Below, piece after piece: positions 61,973-64,000 of a stretch of 64,000 nt of DNA (positions within the stretch are counted from its first letter, which is position 1; each line of letters opens with the position of its first letter). Both the position numbers and the translations under genes were made by a program. Below the pieces are notes generated by a model, which searched no databases, was not told the origin of the DNA, and saw only the letters and a list, made by a program, of their open reading frames with translations. Source of the DNA: Protaetiibacter intestinalis (lineage in GTDB: Bacteria > Actinomycetota > Actinomycetes > Actinomycetales > Microbacteriaceae); NCBI RefSeq assembly GCF_003627075.1, contig NZ_CP032630.1:186001-250000 (forward strand), written 5' to 3'.

Positions 61973-62241
61973 GTGTCCACCACCCCGCGCGAGCGCGCCG
62001 ACAGCCCCGAGATTCGTGCCGATCGGTCGGAATACAGGGCCGGAATCGACCATCTCGCACGAATCCCGGACAGGCCGGAGAGGGTGCGCTCGTCACCTGG
62101 CAGGCGCTGCGCGGGCAGCCGGTCACGGCCCCGGATGCGGCCACCCTCGTCGCCGCGGGCGGCATCCTGCTGGCCGCCGCCGCCGGGGTGACCGCGAGCG
62201 TCGCGGCGGGCCGGCGAGAACTCGCCCGCGTGACGATCTGA
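61973..62241 (+). pseudogene. Small membrane-protein gene interrupted by an inverted repeat
   Basis: GTG 61973, after GAGGAG, starts STTPRERADS. Then comes an inverted-repeat segment (62011-62065) and the frame continues out of phase. In another phase the downstream DNA encodes EGALVTWQALRGQPVTAPDAA, then a clear hydrophobic helix, ending AAGRRELARVTI and a stop at 62241. The two parts look like ends of one short membrane protein whose frame was broken by the repeat. Confidence 0.65.
62011..62065. repeat. 55-bp inverted repeat inserted in a small gene
   Basis: GATTCGTGC (62011-62019) and GCACGAATC (62057-62065) are perfect inverted ends, followed inwards by GGTCG and CGACC. It is flanked by coding sequence on both sides. 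Its compact palindromic form suggests a small non-autonomous repeat. Confidence 0.7.
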
Positions 62242-62260
62242 CACCCGCGAAAACTGGGCA

Positions 62261-62290
62261 TTGCCCCCCGCGTTCGGGGGGCAGTACCAT
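62261..62290 (+). promoter_or_regulatory. Promoter overlapping a GC hairpin upstream of the DUF2510 gene
   Basis: TTGCCC (62261-62266), an 18-base spacer and TACCAT (62285-62290) are spaced as a promoter. TGCCCCCC (62262-62269) and GGGGGGCA (62276-62283) form a perfect 8-bp hairpin filling the spacer. This could be an operator dyad for a repressor or the terminator of the upstream gene; both fit. Confidence 0.5.
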
Positions 62291-62355
62291 GCCCTCAGCC
62301 GCAATCGCTCTCCCCCTGCCCCCGCGGCTGAACCCGTCCCCCCAGGAGCGAACCC

Positions 62356-62535
62356 ATGACCGTCATGCCCTCCACCTCAGCCGCCCCCGCCGGCTGGTAC
62401 CGCGACCCCCTCGGCATCCCCCAGCTGCGCTGGTGGAACGGGATCGCCTGGACGAACCACATCCAGGAGAACCGTCCCGAACTGCAGGCCTGGACCGCCG
62501 ACTTCGGCGCCGGAACGCACTCCTCCGTCGCCTGA
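62356..62535 (+). CDS. DUF2510 mini-protein
   Basis: A 59-residue protein with the DUF2510 motif APAGWYRDPLGIPQLRWWNG followed by IAWT. DUF2510 is a short Trp-rich actinobacterial domain, usually fused to membrane helices; here it is almost the entire protein, with no membrane segment. CAGGAG precedes the ATG. Function unknown. Confidence 0.85.
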   Translation: MTVMPSTSAAPAGWYRDPLGIPQLRWWNGIAWTNHIQENRPELQAWTADFGAGTHSSVA

Positions 62536-62561
62536 TCCGAAGGCACCACAACCCCCGAGCC

Positions 62562-62600
62562 GACAGCCGGTACGCCTGACGGGTGGGCGTACCGCCTGTC
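62562..62600 (+). terminator. Terminator-like hairpin after the DUF2510 gene
   Basis: GACAG-C-CGGTACGCC (62562-62576) pairs with GGCGTACCG-C-CTGTC (62586-62600), a 15-base stem with one C-C mismatch and a 9-base loop, 27 bases beyond the stop. Confidence 0.6.
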
Positions 62601-62697
62601 AGTCGACGCGCGGGCGTCGATCCCCGGATCCGCCCGCGCGTCGGCACCTTCGCGCACGCCCTGTTCCGCGCGCCGATCCGGCTCTTATGCTGAGCCC

Positions 62698-64000
62698 ATG
62701 TCAGCCGTGAGCGAGCCGGACGCGCTCGTCGGCCGCGCGGCGGACCTGGAGCGGATCTCCTCGCTGCTGACCTCGGGTGGCGCGCTGCTGCGCGGCCCGG
62801 CGGGTATCGGCAAGAGCGCCATCCTCCGGCGGATCGCACGGGACCGTGCCGAGTCCGGTCGCGTCGTCGGCATCGAGGGGAACGAGGCCTCGGGCGCCGT
62901 CCCCTTCGGCCCCTTCGCCCAGGTGCTCACCGGCCGGGATCCCGGGGCCGGGCCCGAACCGATCGACCGCGCGGCAGCCGTCCGGGACGCGCTCGAGGGC
63001 ACCACCCTGCTCGTCGTCGACGACGCCCACCGGCTCGACGCGGCCTCCGCGGGACTCGTGCACCGGCTGGCGGACGAGGGCGTCACCCTGCTGGTCGCGG
63101 TGCGCGCGGGCGAACAGCTGCCGCCGGCGATCGAGTCGCTGTGGACCCGCGGCCTGCTGACCTCGCACGAGGTGACGCCGCTCGACGCCGAGGCGATCGA
63201 GGCCTACACGGCCTCGCGGCTCGGCGGACCGGTGGATGCCGGCCTCGTCCGCGCCCTCCGGCACGCCTCCGGCGGGGTGCCGCTCTATGCGCGCGAGCTG
63301 CTGCGTGGCGGGCTGGACAGCGGCGCGATCCGGCACCACCGGGGGGTGTGGGTGCTGCGCGGGCAGCTCACCGCGGGGGGCGGCCTCGCCTCGGCGCTGC
63401 GCGACCACCTCGGCTCCCAGCCGCCCGGGATCCGCCGCGCGGTGCACTGCCTCGCCCTCACCGAGCCGATCGGCCTCGAGCTGATGGCCTCCCTCATGAC
63501 CGAGGCGGAGCTCGAGCGCGCCGAGCTGGAGGGTCTGCTGCGCATCGACGGCGACGCCGAGCACGCCGTCGTGCGGCTCGGCCACCCCCTGTACCGCAGC
63601 GTCGTGACCGCGGAGTTGACCCTGTCACGGCGGAGGCGCCTCGCCGACCTGCTGCTGCGCTCCGTCGACCGGCTCGGCACGGAGGTCGACCCGACCCTGC
63701 TGGCGAGGTGGCGCCTCGAACGCGGCGACGACCGCTCCCCCGACGAGTGGCTGCAGGCGGCCCACCGGGTCACCCCCACCGATCTGACCCTGGCGGAGGC
63801 GTTCGTGCGCGCCGCCGTCGCGGCGGGCGGCGGTCCGGCCGCCCTCCTCGCCCTCGCGAGCCTGCTGACCCACCAGCACCGGCTCGAGGAGGCGGAGACG
63901 GTCTTCGGCGAGCTCGCCGCGATCCCGGTTCCCCCCGAGGTGCGCATCGCGATCGCCTCGGTGGAGGCGTTCCTGCTCGCGATGCCGGGTCAGCGACCCG
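62698..64000 (+). CDS. Large AAA-type (LAL/LuxR-like) transcriptional regulator, 5' part
   Basis: Open to the window end: 434 residues are visible. VGRAADLERI is followed by Walker A GPAGIGKS at 33-40 and Walker B LLVVDDAH near 104-111, then an ATPase of the STAND/AAA_16 type (ASGGVPLYARELL) and the start of a helical-repeat region. Such N-termini belong to MalT/LAL regulators ending in a LuxR HTH, which would lie beyond the window. A TATGCT at 62685-62690 lies close to ATG 62698. Confidence 0.85.
   Translation, partial: MSAVSEPDALVGRAADLERISSLLTSGGALLRGPAGIGKSAILRRIARDRAESGRVVGIEGNEASGAVPFGPFAQVLTGRDPGAGPEPIDRAAAVRDALEGTTLLVVDDAHRLDAASAGLVHRLADEGVTLLVAVRAGEQLPPAIESLWTRGLLTSHEVTPLDAEAIEAYTASRLGGPVDAGLVRALRHASGGVPLYARELLRGGLDSGAIRHHRGVWVLRGQLTAGGGLASALRDHLGSQPPGIRRAVHCLALTEPIGLELMASLMTEAELERAELEGLLRIDGDAEHAVVRLGHPLYRSVVTAELTLSRRRRLADLLLRSVDRLGTEVDPTLLARWRLERGDDRSPDEWLQAAHRVTPTDLTLAEAFVRAAVAAGGGPAALLALASLLTHQHRLEEAETVFGELAAIPVPPEVRIAIASVEAFLLAMPGQRP

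Overview
The window is a chromosomal segment of a very high-GC actinobacterium. I infer the family Microbacteriaceae from the co-directional set rplU-rpmA-obgE-proB-proA, the frequent -10 hexamer TAGGCT/TAGAAT a few bases before ATG or GTG (leaderless genes), dense ATGA/GTGA four-base overlaps, an ileS T-box, a VKOR/DsbA-like pair, and small dispersed palindromes. Species is not resolvable from the sequence alone.

Layout. 1-4750: ribosomal L21/L27, Obg GTPase and proline synthesis (minus strand, one promoter). 4750-10800: small proteins, RNase E/G with a long leader, VKOR and DsbA-like thiol oxidases, a phosphatase. 10789-17750: an overlapping minus-strand run ndk, DUF4233, folC, ileS (T-box), then DUF1648 and a YtrA-type GntR regulator. 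17850-26330: a Thr/Pro-rich membrane protein, valS (with a palindromic repeat inside the reading frame), GNAT, an ECF41 sigma factor beside its carboxymuconolactone-decarboxylase-type target, a methyltransferase and an M3 peptidase. 26380-31284: an iron/siderophore import operon under two DtxR/IdeR-like boxes. 31247-33562: MFS exporter and divergent ArsR-type regulator with a perfect operator palindrome. 33657-40948: a four-gene ABC/FtsX-type cassette. 40945-48000: BenE, ClpX, a YcnI/CopC copper cluster, ClpP2 and ClpP1. 48000-52472: TPR protein, trans-sulfuration enzyme, DUF1697, trigger factor, tRNA-Pro, a small protein.

52538-57583 is the most unusual region. A tRNA-Gly(TCC) gene is split in its anticodon arm by a ~5 kb integrative element with an 11-bp duplicated core (GTCTTCCAAAC). 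The two halves, rejoined, make a perfect tRNA. The element supplies its own complete tRNA-Gly(TCC) just inside the left end, followed by a DUF262 protein and a MAE_28990-type HEPN predicted RNase in adjoining frames, a tyrosine integrase pointing the other way, three small genes upstream of the integrase, and gene remnants at the right end. I read it as a compact defence/toxin island that destroys and replaces a host tRNA.

57653-64000: two lipoproteins, a PhzF-family protein, an arsenic module (ArsR, ArsC and a previously unlabelled 23-residue Cys-rich peptide), a fatty-acid desaturase, a small membrane-protein gene broken by an inverted repeat, a DUF2510 mini-protein, and the start of a large AAA-type (LAL/LuxR-like) regulator that runs off the end.
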